Source: a bacterium (lineage in GTDB: Bacteria > Bdellovibrionota_C > UBA2361 > RFPC01). Taken from it: a DNA stretch of 37,317 nt. A program made the translations under genes and the position numbers. Position 1 is the stretch's first letter; every line of letters starts with the position of its first letter. Shown piece by piece: positions 8,605 through 16,371 of this stretch. The stretch is taken from positions 1-37,317 of the forward strand of contig JALEGQ010000197.1 of NCBI GenBank assembly GCA_022763385.1, written 5' to 3'. The notes beneath the pieces are model-generated. The model saw only the letters and a list, made by a program, of their open reading frames with translations. It had not been told where the DNA came from and did not search any database.

Positions 8605-9615
8605 ATGAAAGTTCTCGTTACCGGTGCCGAAGGTTTTGTTGCTCCTTATCTCATCCGAGAGTTGCGTTCGCGGTGTGATCAGATCGTTGCCTCTGTTTAT
8701 TCACTTGAAAGGCGAGATCAAGAAGCGCTTGATGGAGTGCCGCTCTCTGAGATGGTTGATGAGGTGATCGAGCTTGACGTCTCGAGTGCTACCGCGACCG
8801 GAGAATACGTTGCTGAGATAAAACCTGATATTGTCTGTCATCTGGCCGGAATTTCATTTGCTCCAGCGGCGGCCGCGAACTTCAGCCTTGCGCTTCAGGT
8901 GAACGTGGGGGGAGTCTTTCATATCTGCCAAGCGATGGCAGATCACGTTCCAGCAGCGCACCTCCTCTTTATCAGTTCGGGAGAGATCTACGGGCGGACA
9001 GCGGTTCATGCAGCAGGAGAGCCGATTCATGAGGAGCTCCCCTGTCTTCCGATGAATCCGTATGCGGTCTCCAAGCTCCAGGCGGAAGAGATCGTCCACT
9101 TCTTTGAGCGTCGAGATAGACTTCGGGCGACGATCGCTCGCCCCTTCAACCATATCGGGCCGCGGCAGGCGGAGCAGTTTGTGACGGCGACCTTCGCTGC
9201 TCAGCTCGCTAAGATTGCTCACGGAAAAGCTGAGCCGGTGCTGAAGGTTGGAAACCTCGAAGCCCGTCGAGACTTTACCGATGTCCGAGATATCGCGAGA
9301 GGATACGTCGAGCTGCTCTTCCGCTCGCCGCCTTCTCCTGCCTCAGGAAACGAAGCTAGCAGCTCCGTGTATAACCTCTCCTCTGATACCTCTCACTCCA
9401 TCGAATCGATCCTCACTCAGCTGATTGACTTCAGTGGACTCTCCGTTGAGGTCACCCAGGACCCCAACCGGATGCGCCCAGCCGAAGTCCCCCAGATCGT
9501 CGGCGGCTCCCAAAAAATCACCCAAGAAACCGGCTGGAAACCCACCATCCCCCTCGAGCAATCGCTCCAGGATATCTACTCCTACTGGCACCACAAGCTG
9601 GGGCGCCATCAATAG
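8605..9615 (+). CDS. rmd: GDP-4-keto-6-deoxy-D-mannose reductase (NAD-dependent epimerase/dehydratase family)
   Basis: This 336-residue SDR protein is probably the reductase that turns the Gmd product into GDP-D-rhamnose. The start is ATG 8605, with GGAGAGGAG just upstream (8595-8603). Visible motifs are TGAEGFVAP (6-14), a Rossmann motif whose usual third glycine is alanine, then SSGEIYG (124-130), Tyr153-x3-Lys157 in NPYAVSK, and the Rmd-typical ARPFNHIGPRQ at 178-188. The FTDVRDIARGYVEL segment is also characteristic. Rmd and GDP-fucose synthase both act on this intermediate; the PFNHIGPRQ motif and lack of a fucose-synthase C-terminal region favour Rmd, though a dTDP- or UDP-sugar epimerase cannot be wholly excluded. 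Confidence 0.82.
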   Translation: MKVLVTGAEGFVAPYLIRELRSRCDQIVASVYSLERRDQEALDGVPLSEMVDEVIELDVSSATATGEYVAEIKPDIVCHLAGISFAPAAAANFSLALQVNVGGVFHICQAMADHVPAAHLLFISSGEIYGRTAVHAAGEPIHEELPCLPMNPYAVSKLQAEEIVHFFERRDRLRATIARPFNHIGPRQAEQFVTATFAAQLAKIAHGKAEPVLKVGNLEARRDFTDVRDIARGYVELLFRSPPSPASGNEASSSVYNLSSDTSHSIESILTQLIDFSGLSVEVTQDPNRMRPAEVPQIVGGSQKITQETGWKPTIPLEQSLQDIYSYWHHKLGRHQ

Positions 9616-9692
9616 TCGACCACGGTCAGCTCACTCAACTTGTTGATTTTATTAATGATCCCACAGTGCCACGCACCGTTCGGGGGCCTGAT

Positions 9693-9722
9693 TTGTGATT
9701 TTATCATAAGCCGCTTATGATA
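9693..9722 (+). promoter_or_regulatory. Promoter overlapped by a perfect 21-bp palindrome (autoregulation operator)
   Basis: TATCATAAGC (9702-9711) and GCTTATGATA (9713-9722) form a perfect inverted repeat around one central C. A -35-like TTGTGA (9693-9698) and a -10-like TATGAT (9716-9721) with a 17-bp spacer overlay it. The palindrome therefore covers the spacer and -10, and the predicted transcription start falls at or next to the ATG at 9728. This is the layout of an antitoxin or small-regulator autorepressed promoter, perhaps with a leaderless message. Confidence 0.7.
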
Positions 9723-9727
9723 GAGAG

Positions 9728-9994
9728 ATGGAAGAATCTGTAAAAAAGTACCTTGCGAAGATTGGTCGAGTGGGAGGGGTGAAGAGTCGCCGAGAGTTGA
9801 CTCCTGAGCAGGCTCGAAGGATGGTTGCGGTCCGTGAGGCTCGGCGAGCCTATCGCAAGTTTAGGACGAGTTGTTTCTGGTCGTACGACCCAGAATTGGT
9901 GATTACGATTTCAGATGTCCCCTGGGTTGCAGAACAGCTCAAGCAACATGGGGGGAGGGAAGCCTGGGAGATCGGGATGAAGCTATGCCGCTGA
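9728..9994 (+). CDS. Small conserved antitoxin-like protein (GxxGGxxSRRxLTPEQA / CFWSYDPEL type)
   Basis: The 88-residue protein matches, from memory, a widespread uncharacterised family with the order KIGRVGGVKSRRELTPEQAR, MVAVREARRAYRKF, CFWSYDPELVITISDVPWV and HGGREAWEIGMKLCR. Members often precede a nucleotidyltransferase-like AbiEii/AbiGii toxin gene and behave as the antitoxin half; that link is recalled, not proven here. The basic N-terminal half suits DNA binding, and a perfect palindromic operator lies directly upstream. No partner toxin follows: the next gene, 57 bp on, is the convergent sugar dehydrogenase. It sits within a polysaccharide locus, which suggests insertion and later loss of the partner. 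Translation start is ATG 9728, with only GAGAG upstream. Confidence 0.8.
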   Translation: MEESVKKYLAKIGRVGGVKSRRELTPEQARRMVAVREARRAYRKFRTSCFWSYDPELVITISDVPWVAEQLKQHGGREAWEIGMKLCR

Positions 9995-10051
9995 CAGATT
10001 TTTAGCTACAACCCCTGGCATACGACCGCTCGCACAATAAGCTGGGCGCTG

Positions 10052-11353
10052 CTACAGCGACCAGTACTCTTGGTTCTGGGTTACTTCGCTTGGGTGGTAG
10101 ACCGACTTGATGTCGATGAGGATGCCGGTTTCTTTGAGGTAGGTTTTTAAGAAAGTAGCGCGGTCGGTGATGAACTCTTCGTGAGGGACAGCGAGGATCA
10201 CGAGATCGTATTGATCGAGTTTTTCGGTATCAGTAAGAGTGATGCCGTACTCCTCTTCTACCTCAGCGGGATTTGCGTGTGGGTCACAGATATCCGGGTT
10301 GCAGCCGAACTCTCGGAGTTCGGTGATGATATCCGGGATTCTGCTGTTTCGAATATCTGGGATGTCCTCCTTAAAGGTAACTCCAAAGACACAGACCTTG
10401 GCCTGTCGGACAGCGAGGTCATTCTTTACCATCAGCTTTACGGCGCGTTGCGCAACGTGCTGACCCATGCGGTCGTTAATGCGCCGCCCAGCAAGGATTA
10501 CTTCGGGGTGGTACCCGAGGCGCTCCGCAGAGGTCGTGAGGTAGTAGGGATCCACGCCGATGCAGTGTCCTCCGACGAGTCCTGGAAAGAACGGGAGGAA
10601 GTTCCATTTTGTTCCTGCCGCAGCGAGAACATCCTTTGTTCGGATACCCATCATGTCGAAGATCAGTGAGAGTTCGTTCATGAGCGCGATATTCAGGTCT
10701 CGTTGGGTGTTCTCGATGACCTTTGCGGCTTCTGCTACCTTGATTGACGGCGCTCGGTGAACACCGGCGGTGATAATGGCCCCATAGACATCAGCCACCG
10801 TATTGAGTGTCTCTTCGTCTTCTCCAGAGACTACCTTCGTAATAGTGGTAAGGGTGTGTTCGGTATCTCCCGGATTAATTCGCTCCGGTGAGTAGGCGAG
10901 CTTAAAGTCCACACCGGCTTTGAGTTGGGATACCTCTTCCAGTATCGGTCCACAGTGATCTTCGGTCACGCCCGGGTATACGGTGGATTCAAAAACCACG
11001 ATATCACCGCGAGAGAGGACTTTTCCGACGCTGCGAGAGGCTCCTTCGAGCGGTGAGAGGTCTGGGGTGTGATTCTCGTCAACGGGGGTGGGAACCGCCA
11101 CCACAAAGAAATTTGCTTTTCGAAGCTCCTCGATATCAGTGGTGAGCGTGAGCGCTGCTTCCTGGAGCTGTTCTGAGGAGAGCTCTCCAGTGGCATCACG
11201 GTGCTTTCGGAGCTCAGAGACCCGCTGTTCATTAACGTCAAACCCGATGGTGCCGGGAAATTTCTTGGCGAACTCTGCGGCCACGGGGAGACCAACGTAT
11301 CCCAGCCCGACCACTCCAATTTTTACGCTCTCTAAGGTGTTTGCTTCTGCCAT
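10052..11353 (-). CDS. UDP-sugar 6-dehydrogenase (UDP-GlcNAc/GalNAc dehydrogenase type, WbpA/TviB-like)
   Basis: This 433-residue enzyme oxidises C6 of a UDP-hexose, most likely UDP-N-acetylhexosamine, to the uronic acid with two NAD+. The Rossmann motif VVGLGYVGLP is at 14-23. AVPTPVDENHTPDLS and FESTVYPGVTE are family signatures. The catalytic cysteine is Cys264 in GLVGGHCIGVDPYYLT, and the C-terminal FKEDIPDIRNSR binds the nucleotide. The WbpA/TviB branch is suggested by the HCIGVDPYYLT form, unlike the FLxxGxGYGGSCFPKD form of UDP-glucose dehydrogenases. ATG 11353 is chosen over the longer GTG start because it gives the normal family N-terminus. A promoter is readable upstream. It faces the antitoxin-like gene and diverges from the glycosyltransferase gene at 11461. 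Confidence 0.93.
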   Translation of the reverse strand: MAEANTLESVKIGVVGLGYVGLPVAAEFAKKFPGTIGFDVNEQRVSELRKHRDATGELSSEQLQEAALTLTTDIEELRKANFFVVAVPTPVDENHTPDLSPLEGASRSVGKVLSRGDIVVFESTVYPGVTEDHCGPILEEVSQLKAGVDFKLAYSPERINPGDTEHTLTTITKVVSGEDEETLNTVADVYGAIITAGVHRAPSIKVAEAAKVIENTQRDLNIALMNELSLIFDMMGIRTKDVLAAAGTKWNFLPFFPGLVGGHCIGVDPYYLTTSAERLGYHPEVILAGRRINDRMGQHVAQRAVKLMVKNDLAVRQAKVCVFGVTFKEDIPDIRNSRIPDIITELREFGCNPDICDPHANPAEVEEEYGITLTDTEKLDQYDLVILAVPHEEFITDRATFLKTYLKETGILIDIKSVYHPSEVTQNQEYWSL

Positions 11354-11390
11354 ATCGACTCTCAACTTTTCCCAATTGAAACCGGGGGTC

Positions 11391-11419
11391 ACTATCGGAA
11401 AAAAGTGCTAGAGTTGCAA
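11391..11419 (-). promoter_or_regulatory. Probable promoter of the UDP-sugar dehydrogenase gene
   Basis: Read on the minus strand, TTGCAA (11414-11419), a 17-bp spacer and GATAGT (11391-11396) stand 37 bp upstream of the start codon at 11353. The match to sigma-70 hexamers is moderate (4/6 each), but the spacing is ideal and the site lies in the divergent intergenic region. Confidence 0.4.
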
Positions 11420-11460
11420 GTTGTGCCGGTGATTCTTTCCGGTTTGAGGAGGTTGAAGAT

Positions 11461-13038
11461 TTGGGGTTTATCGGCATCTATCGACATTATGGTTGGCGGG
11501 GAGTGCTCTCTCGCCTCAGTCGTCGCCTCGGAGCCTTTTTGCCAGGCGGATGCAGTGAAGGGCAGAGAGAAGAGGAGGCTGCTCAGCAGTGGATTGCGGC
11601 TCAGTCTCACTTCGCCGCGGAGGTTTCTCCCTCTGTCGGCCCCCGCATCTCGCTGCTCTGCCCAGTATGCGACCCTCCGCTCCGTTTTCTCCAAGAGATG
11701 GTCGAATCCGTTCAGCAACAGAGCTACTCCGATTGGGAGCTCTGCCTCGTTGATGATGCCTCTCGAGACCTCGCGGTTCGAGCCTATCTCGAGCAGTTGG
11801 TGTCAGAAGATGATCGGATTCGGGTCGTCTTCCGTTCAGAGCGGGGGCATATCACCGAGGCTTCTGAAGATGCGCGGTCCCTGGCGGAAGGGGAGTATCT
11901 TGCGCTCCTCGATCACGATGATCTCCTACCGAAGCACGCGCTATCGGTACTCGTTTCTCACCTCAATGCATCACCGAAGAGTGACGTTTTCTACTCCGAT
12001 GAGGTAAAGGTATCAGAAGGTGGTGAGCTCTTTGAGCCAGCAGTAAAGCCGAGGTGGTCACCGATCTATTTTCGAGGATTTATGTACACCGGCCACCTCA
12101 CGGTGTATCGGAGAGCATTTCTCGAGAGCCTGGGAGGGTTTCTCCCAGGGTACGATGGAAGCCAGGACTACGCTCTGCTTTTAGCGGCCTGTGAGCGAAC
12201 TGCCGCTATTGAGCATATTCCGAGCTGTCTCTATGAGTGGCGGTCGCACTCTGGATCAGTAGCACAAAAGGTCGGTGCCAAAGGATATGCCTTTAAAAGT
12301 GCTCGCAGAGCGATTGAAGAGCACTTGAAAAGGAGCGAACTTGCCTTTCCGGTGGAGTGCCGTGACGGACCGTATCCGGGCACGACGAGATTTTTCGCCT
12401 CAGGAGACAATCTTGATGAACTCCTCTGCGAGATCTCCTGGAGTCCTGCGTGCTCCCGAGAGGAGATTGAGCAGCGCATCCAAGCAGCGGTTCAACCATA
12501 CATTCTCGTCTCTTCAGAGGTGGGGATCTCAAGGCTTCAACGGGATGCCCTTCGAGAGCTGCTCGCTCCACATGCCTTTCGTACCCCGGCGGGAGAAGAT
12601 GAGGTGTTTGCGTCAGCACCAGCGCTTGTTGCTCAGGGCAAGAGGAGTGTGCGGGCGGTAGGATGGTCACGTGGCGAGTCGGAACTTCTCCCGAATTTTT
12701 CCGGAGCTTCTCCTCTCTGGAGTGGGAGTGGACACCGGCTCTCGGTCTCCTTTGAGGTTGATGCCGTCTCAACTTGCGCACTCTGCATGAGGAGAGAGCG
12801 ACTTCTTGAGCTGCTCCCTAAGCTGTGCGGTGAGACGGACACCGATCACATCCCGGTTTCAGCCGGTACACTCGTGGTGGTCCCTCGAGTAGTCGTGGAA
12901 GTGGACCAAGCAAGAACTGCTGCTTCCACTCGAGGTGAGAAATTTCTCGTTCAGGAAGGGGAGTCTTACTACCCCACTGGATACTCTGCACAGGGAGCAC
13001 ACTTCCGTTTCTCTTCACTCCGGGAGGTCCCCTTATGA
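11461..13038 (+). CDS. Glycosyltransferase family 2 protein with C-terminal extension
   Basis: This 525-residue cytoplasmic glycosyltransferase has a GT-A fold domain at about 62-290: ISLLCPVCDPP opens it, LCLVDDAS (95-101) binds the nucleotide, and ALLDHDDLLP (148-157) provides the metal-binding Asp motif. SGSQDYALLLAA-like sequence (YDGSQDYALLL) and YEWRSHSGS are acceptor-side motifs of rhamnan/O-antigen GT2 enzymes. The remaining 230 residues show no clear domain. The start is a TTG at 11461, strongly supported by AGGAGG at 11447-11452 with 8-nt spacing. Its ATGA overlap with the next gene (13035-13038) shows translational coupling, so the two probably act in sequence on the same glycan. 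Donor and acceptor are not readable. Confidence 0.88.
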   Translation: MGFIGIYRHYGWRGVLSRLSRRLGAFLPGGCSEGQREEEAAQQWIAAQSHFAAEVSPSVGPRISLLCPVCDPPLRFLQEMVESVQQQSYSDWELCLVDDASRDLAVRAYLEQLVSEDDRIRVVFRSERGHITEASEDARSLAEGEYLALLDHDDLLPKHALSVLVSHLNASPKSDVFYSDEVKVSEGGELFEPAVKPRWSPIYFRGFMYTGHLTVYRRAFLESLGGFLPGYDGSQDYALLLAACERTAAIEHIPSCLYEWRSHSGSVAQKVGAKGYAFKSARRAIEEHLKRSELAFPVECRDGPYPGTTRFFASGDNLDELLCEISWSPACSREEIEQRIQAAVQPYILVSSEVGISRLQRDALRELLAPHAFRTPAGEDEVFASAPALVAQGKRSVRAVGWSRGESELLPNFSGASPLWSGSGHRLSVSFEVDAVSTCALCMRRERLLELLPKLCGETDTDHIPVSAGTLVVVPRVVVEVDQARTAASTRGEKFLVQEGESYYPTGYSAQGAHFRFSSLREVPL

Positions 13039-15242
13039 CTCCATCCCTGCCACAAAATGGCGTAGCGATCGTGATCCCGGTGTACAATAATTTTTCCGAT
13101 GCGATCCGGTGTCTCGCCTCGGTTTATGCACACACCGATCCAGATGTTCCGATCCTGATTTTTGATGACGCGAGTACGGAAGGGGTATTTGAAGATCAGA
13201 TTGCCACCCTTCCCCAGCGCAGCAATATCTCAGTCGAACGCTTTTCGGAGAACCTCGGCTTTACGAAAACGGTGAACCGGGGAATCACCCGGTGTGCTCC
13301 CGCAGATGTGGTGATCTTGAATAGTGATACGGTCGTTGGAGCGGGATGGCTCTTAAAGCTGACAGATGCAGCGGCTTCAGAAGAGCGGGTGGGAAGTGTG
13401 ACGCCATTTACCAACAACGGCGTGATCTGCTCTCTTCCGGTATTCTGTAAAGAGAACTCTATTCCTCCTGGTGAGAGTCTTCAGAGCATGAACGAGCTGC
13501 TTGAGGAGTTGGCTGATGATGAAGAGCGCTATCTCCTCCCGACCTGCGTGGGATTTTGCACCTATTTTCGGCGTGAAGCGCTGGATGCCGTTGGGCTCCT
13601 CGATGAAGAAAACTTCCCAAGAGGATACGGGGAGGAAAACGATCTCTCGTGCCGCCTTGAGAAAGCGAATTACACCAATATTCTTGCTCCTGATACCTTC
13701 GTCTTTCACGCGGGAGGTGGCTCGTTCCGAGAAGAGCGCCACTCCCTGATGGAGGCGGGGGAGGAGGCGCTGCGGCGGCTGCATCCGACCTACTATCCAA
13801 AGGTCTCCCGTTTTGTTCGTGAAAACCCTCTCCGCGAACTGCACCTCAGCATCCAAGAAAAATTAGCGCTTCGACACGATCAACGGGCTGAAGGAAGAAT
13901 CCTCCACCTCCTCCACAACGGACCGTATGAAGCGCGACGTGATCCGGTCGGAGGGACGGAACGCCATGTACAGAGTATTCAGGAGTTGCTCCCTGAGTTT
14001 TCGCACTGGAGTCTTGTTCGTGATCGTTCTCACTACCTTCTTCAGGGGTGCGGGGTCGGCGCAACACCGGAGTACGCGCTGCCCGTCGAAAGCACCGTCC
14101 TTTCGGAGATCCTTTCTCGACACCATTTCGAGTTAATACATGTTCACCACACCCGGTGGTTCCCGCTTGATGAGCTCTCCAAAGCGCTGGTGCACCACGG
14201 CAACTACCTCGTCTCGCTCCACGACTTTGTGGCGGTGTGTCCACGGTTCCACCTCTTTACCGTGGGAGGAGAACACTGTACCGGAAGGGAGTGCGAAGAC
14301 GCGTGTGGCTTTCACCGTTCTTTTATCGACGAGTATCGGGAGAAGGGAGAAGAGATCTTGCGTGGAGCTCGGGAGCGGATCGCCTTTTCGAACAACACCC
14401 ACCACTATCTCGAAGAGATTCTTGGATCCTCCCTCCCAGTGATTCAGGAGCAGCACGGTATTGTCACTTCTCCTGTCCGAGAAAAACCTTTGCCGAAGAA
14501 TCCCGACGAGGGGCCATTGACCGCCCTCGTGGTGGCACCGGTTGGACGTCATAAGGGGCAGGAGCTCTTCCGGAAGCTCTTTCGTGTTCGCCACCTCCCC
14601 TCGGGACGAGAGATCGTGTGGAAGGTGCTGGGCCAGTGGGAGAAGGAGGCAGACTCGGCTGAAGAGCTCTGCGGCCCTTTCTCGCCAGAGACTCTTTCAG
14701 AGCGGGTCGCCGCGTGTCGGCCGGATGTCGGGGTGCTCCTGTCGCTCTGTCCCGAGACCTACGGCATCCTCTTTGACGAACTGCTGCACTGCGGTGTGCC
14801 GCTGGTGGTCGGACCACTCGGAGCCCCGGCAGAGCGGGTAGAGCAGTGGAACGGTGGCTGGGTGCTCGAAGAGCTCTCGGTCTCAGCGGTGCTCGAGCAG
14901 CTCGATCTCCTCGCCGCCGACCCTGGGGGGATGGCCGCCAAACGAAACGCTGCCTCCGTCGCCCCGGTCCGGAGTATTCGAGCTGAGATGGAGAGCCTCG
15001 CCGAGCGCTACCGAAAGTATCTGACCGGCGCTTCCTCTGACCCGCACCACTTTCAGCACTACCTGAAACGGTTTCAGCTCGGCGCTCCACTTCGCTCACC
15101 GGCTTCCCGCCTCTTCGGACGCGGGCTCGATCAGGTCGTTGCTCTCGCCGATCGGCTCTCACTCCGGTCCCTCGCTCAGCGCACCGTCGAGCGGGTTTGC
15201 GGGAGGAGGGTGCTCCAGGCGTTAAAAAATATTCGTGGATAG
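13035..15242 (+). CDS. Two-domain glycosyltransferase: N-terminal GT2 fused to C-terminal GT4-like domain
   Basis: The 735-residue protein joins two catalytic modules. Residues 10-270 are GT2: VAIVIPVYNN at 10-19, IFDDAS at 42-47, LNSD at 95-98, and GYGEENDLSCRL at 198-207, typical of rhamnosyl- or galactofuranosyl-type GT2 enzymes. Residues 288-660 are a GT-B fold of GT4 type: ILHLLHNGPYEARRDPVGGTERHV at the acceptor side, HDFVAVCPRFHLF, a Cys cluster (Cys401, 414, 419, 423), and the donor-site E-x7-E (Glu573, Glu581) in CPETYGILFDE. Such fusions add two sugars in succession during polysaccharide assembly. The start overlaps the preceding GT2 gene by 4 bp. The specific linkages cannot be inferred. 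Confidence 0.88.
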   Translation: MTPSLPQNGVAIVIPVYNNFSDAIRCLASVYAHTDPDVPILIFDDASTEGVFEDQIATLPQRSNISVERFSENLGFTKTVNRGITRCAPADVVILNSDTVVGAGWLLKLTDAAASEERVGSVTPFTNNGVICSLPVFCKENSIPPGESLQSMNELLEELADDEERYLLPTCVGFCTYFRREALDAVGLLDEENFPRGYGEENDLSCRLEKANYTNILAPDTFVFHAGGGSFREERHSLMEAGEEALRRLHPTYYPKVSRFVRENPLRELHLSIQEKLALRHDQRAEGRILHLLHNGPYEARRDPVGGTERHVQSIQELLPEFSHWSLVRDRSHYLLQGCGVGATPEYALPVESTVLSEILSRHHFELIHVHHTRWFPLDELSKALVHHGNYLVSLHDFVAVCPRFHLFTVGGEHCTGRECEDACGFHRSFIDEYREKGEEILRGARERIAFSNNTHHYLEEILGSSLPVIQEQHGIVTSPVREKPLPKNPDEGPLTALVVAPVGRHKGQELFRKLFRVRHLPSGREIVWKVLGQWEKEADSAEELCGPFSPETLSERVAACRPDVGVLLSLCPETYGILFDELLHCGVPLVVGPLGAPAERVEQWNGGWVLEELSVSAVLEQLDLLAADPGGMAAKRNAASVAPVRSIRAEMESLAERYRKYLTGASSDPHHFQHYLKRFQLGAPLRSPASRLFGRGLDQVVALADRLSLRSLAQRTVERVCGRRVLQALKNIRG

Positions 15243-15257
15243 AGCCTTCACGAGAAA

Positions 15258-15276
15258 AATGGCACGAAGTGCCATT
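15258..15276 (-). terminator. Intrinsic terminator of the SGNH hydrolase gene
   Basis: AATGGCAC (15258-15265) pairs with GTGCCATT (15269-15276) around a 3-nt loop. On the minus strand the hairpin is followed by TTTCTCG, forming an uninterrupted T run with the end of the stem. The stop codon of the minus-strand gene (15275-15277) overlaps the stem base. It lies between two convergent genes and may also slow transcription from the plus strand, although that side has no T run. Confidence 0.7.
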
Positions 15277-16291
15277 ATTCCTGAGGTTCGGTCTTCCACC
15301 TGTCCCGAATCTTATCAGCCACCACTTGGCTCATGATTGAGAGGCCGGAATGGTTTGGGTGAGGGTCTACTGCGGAATTCTTATGCTTGCTCTGGTAGAG
15401 CTCCTCTGGGAATCGTTTTACGCTGACGCCGTGTCGGGAGAAGGCATCCAGGTAGAGCTGCTGAAAGGCTTTACTCGTCTCAGTCGCTGCTGAACCGAAG
15501 AGAAACACGTAGAGGGGAATTTGTCGCTTTTTGCACTCGGTCACGAGCAGGTCGACTGCTAAGTTGATCTCCTGCTTTACTGGTGCTGATGCGAGTTGTG
15601 CGCGGAGCTTTTCGCCCATCATCCGAACCGTAAAGAAACGCTGAATAGCCGCTACGAGATACGAGGAGCCCGAGAGCTCTCGATACCATTTCGGGGGAGA
15701 GCGAAAGAACTCGGGGACAGATGAGGAGTATTCAAGTTGAAGGTCTTCCCGTGGCACGCCGGTGTTGCCGCGCGATTTTAGGTCGAGATCGTTGCCGACG
15801 ACGACGAGGGCGAGGAGGTCGGGCTCATAGTCGACTCCGCGGGCTCGAAACCATTCTGCCTCTGTCCTGGTATTCCAAGATCCGACTCCGGCAGAGATGA
15901 CCTCCACGGGAGATGACGAGCTCGCGCGGAGCTGCTCTTCGAGCTGCACCCCCAGCGTACTTGATTCTGGTGCACCCCAGCCAAATACGACTGAATCACC
16001 GAGGAGGAGCACCCGAGAAGTGCCGGGAGGTTTCTGTACTGAGAATTCGGCTCCGCGGAATCCCTCGCTATTCGTGCGTACTCGAACTCCCTGAAATTTT
16101 TCGTCAATACCTGCTCGATGCTTGTAGGCGTACACGGGGTCGGACTGCATAATCTTGAAGTAACGCCGGGCTTCAAACACATACTCAATACCGATCGGGT
16201 CAAAGAGACGGAGGATGGCCTCCGAGCAGAGCAGAGTGACAGCGGTTACAAAAAGAAAATAGAATAGAGGTTTCAGTACTGATCGAACCAT
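15275..16291 (-). CDS. SGNH/GDSL-type hydrolase, membrane-anchored
   Basis: The 338-residue protein has an N-terminal hydrophobic anchor (about residues 9-27), then an SGNH esterase/acyltransferase-like domain facing the periplasm. Block I is LLLGDSVVFGWG with catalytic Ser100. Block II/III glycine and asparagine are in AGVGSWNT (135-141) and VVGNDLD (164-170). The catalytic Asp/His are in DPHPNHSG (309-316). Proteins of this kind in polysaccharide loci remove or transfer O-acetyl or other acyl groups, as AlgJ/AlgX relatives do. I place the start at ATG 16291 because a -10 hexamer lies at 16304-16309, inside any longer frame. No Shine-Dalgarno is visible and the leader would be only a few bases long. 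It diverges from the GT39-like gene. Confidence 0.85.
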   Translation of the reverse strand: MVRSVLKPLFYFLFVTAVTLLCSEAILRLFDPIGIEYVFEARRYFKIMQSDPVYAYKHRAGIDEKFQGVRVRTNSEGFRGAEFSVQKPPGTSRVLLLGDSVVFGWGAPESSTLGVQLEEQLRASSSSPVEVISAGVGSWNTRTEAEWFRARGVDYEPDLLALVVVGNDLDLKSRGNTGVPREDLQLEYSSSVPEFFRSPPKWYRELSGSSYLVAAIQRFFTVRMMGEKLRAQLASAPVKQEINLAVDLLVTECKKRQIPLYVFLFGSAATETSKAFQQLYLDAFSRHGVSVKRFPEELYQSKHKNSAVDPHPNHSGLSIMSQVVADKIRDRWKTEPQE

Positions 16292-16303
16292 ATTACACCA
16301 TAC

Positions 16304-16333
16304 GCTATAAACGAACTTCTTCTTTCGTGTCAA
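16304..16333 (-). promoter_or_regulatory. Sigma-70-like promoter of the SGNH hydrolase gene
   Basis: On the minus strand, a perfect -35 TTGACA (16328-16333), an 18-bp spacer and TATAGC (16304-16309) are present. Transcription would begin about 16297, only a few bases before the ATG at 16291, giving a near-leaderless message. On the plus strand the same interval contains TAAAAT (16351-16356) 15 bp before the GT39 start, but no matching -35 is visible. Confidence 0.55.
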
Positions 16334-16371
16334 TGATTTTGAACAGACACTAAAATCCAGGTATCTGAACA

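Noticed and set aside
14464-15162. Long arginine-rich minus-strand frame
   Set aside because: It is the mirror of the GC-rich GT4 domain coding sequence; composition is typical of antisense frames.
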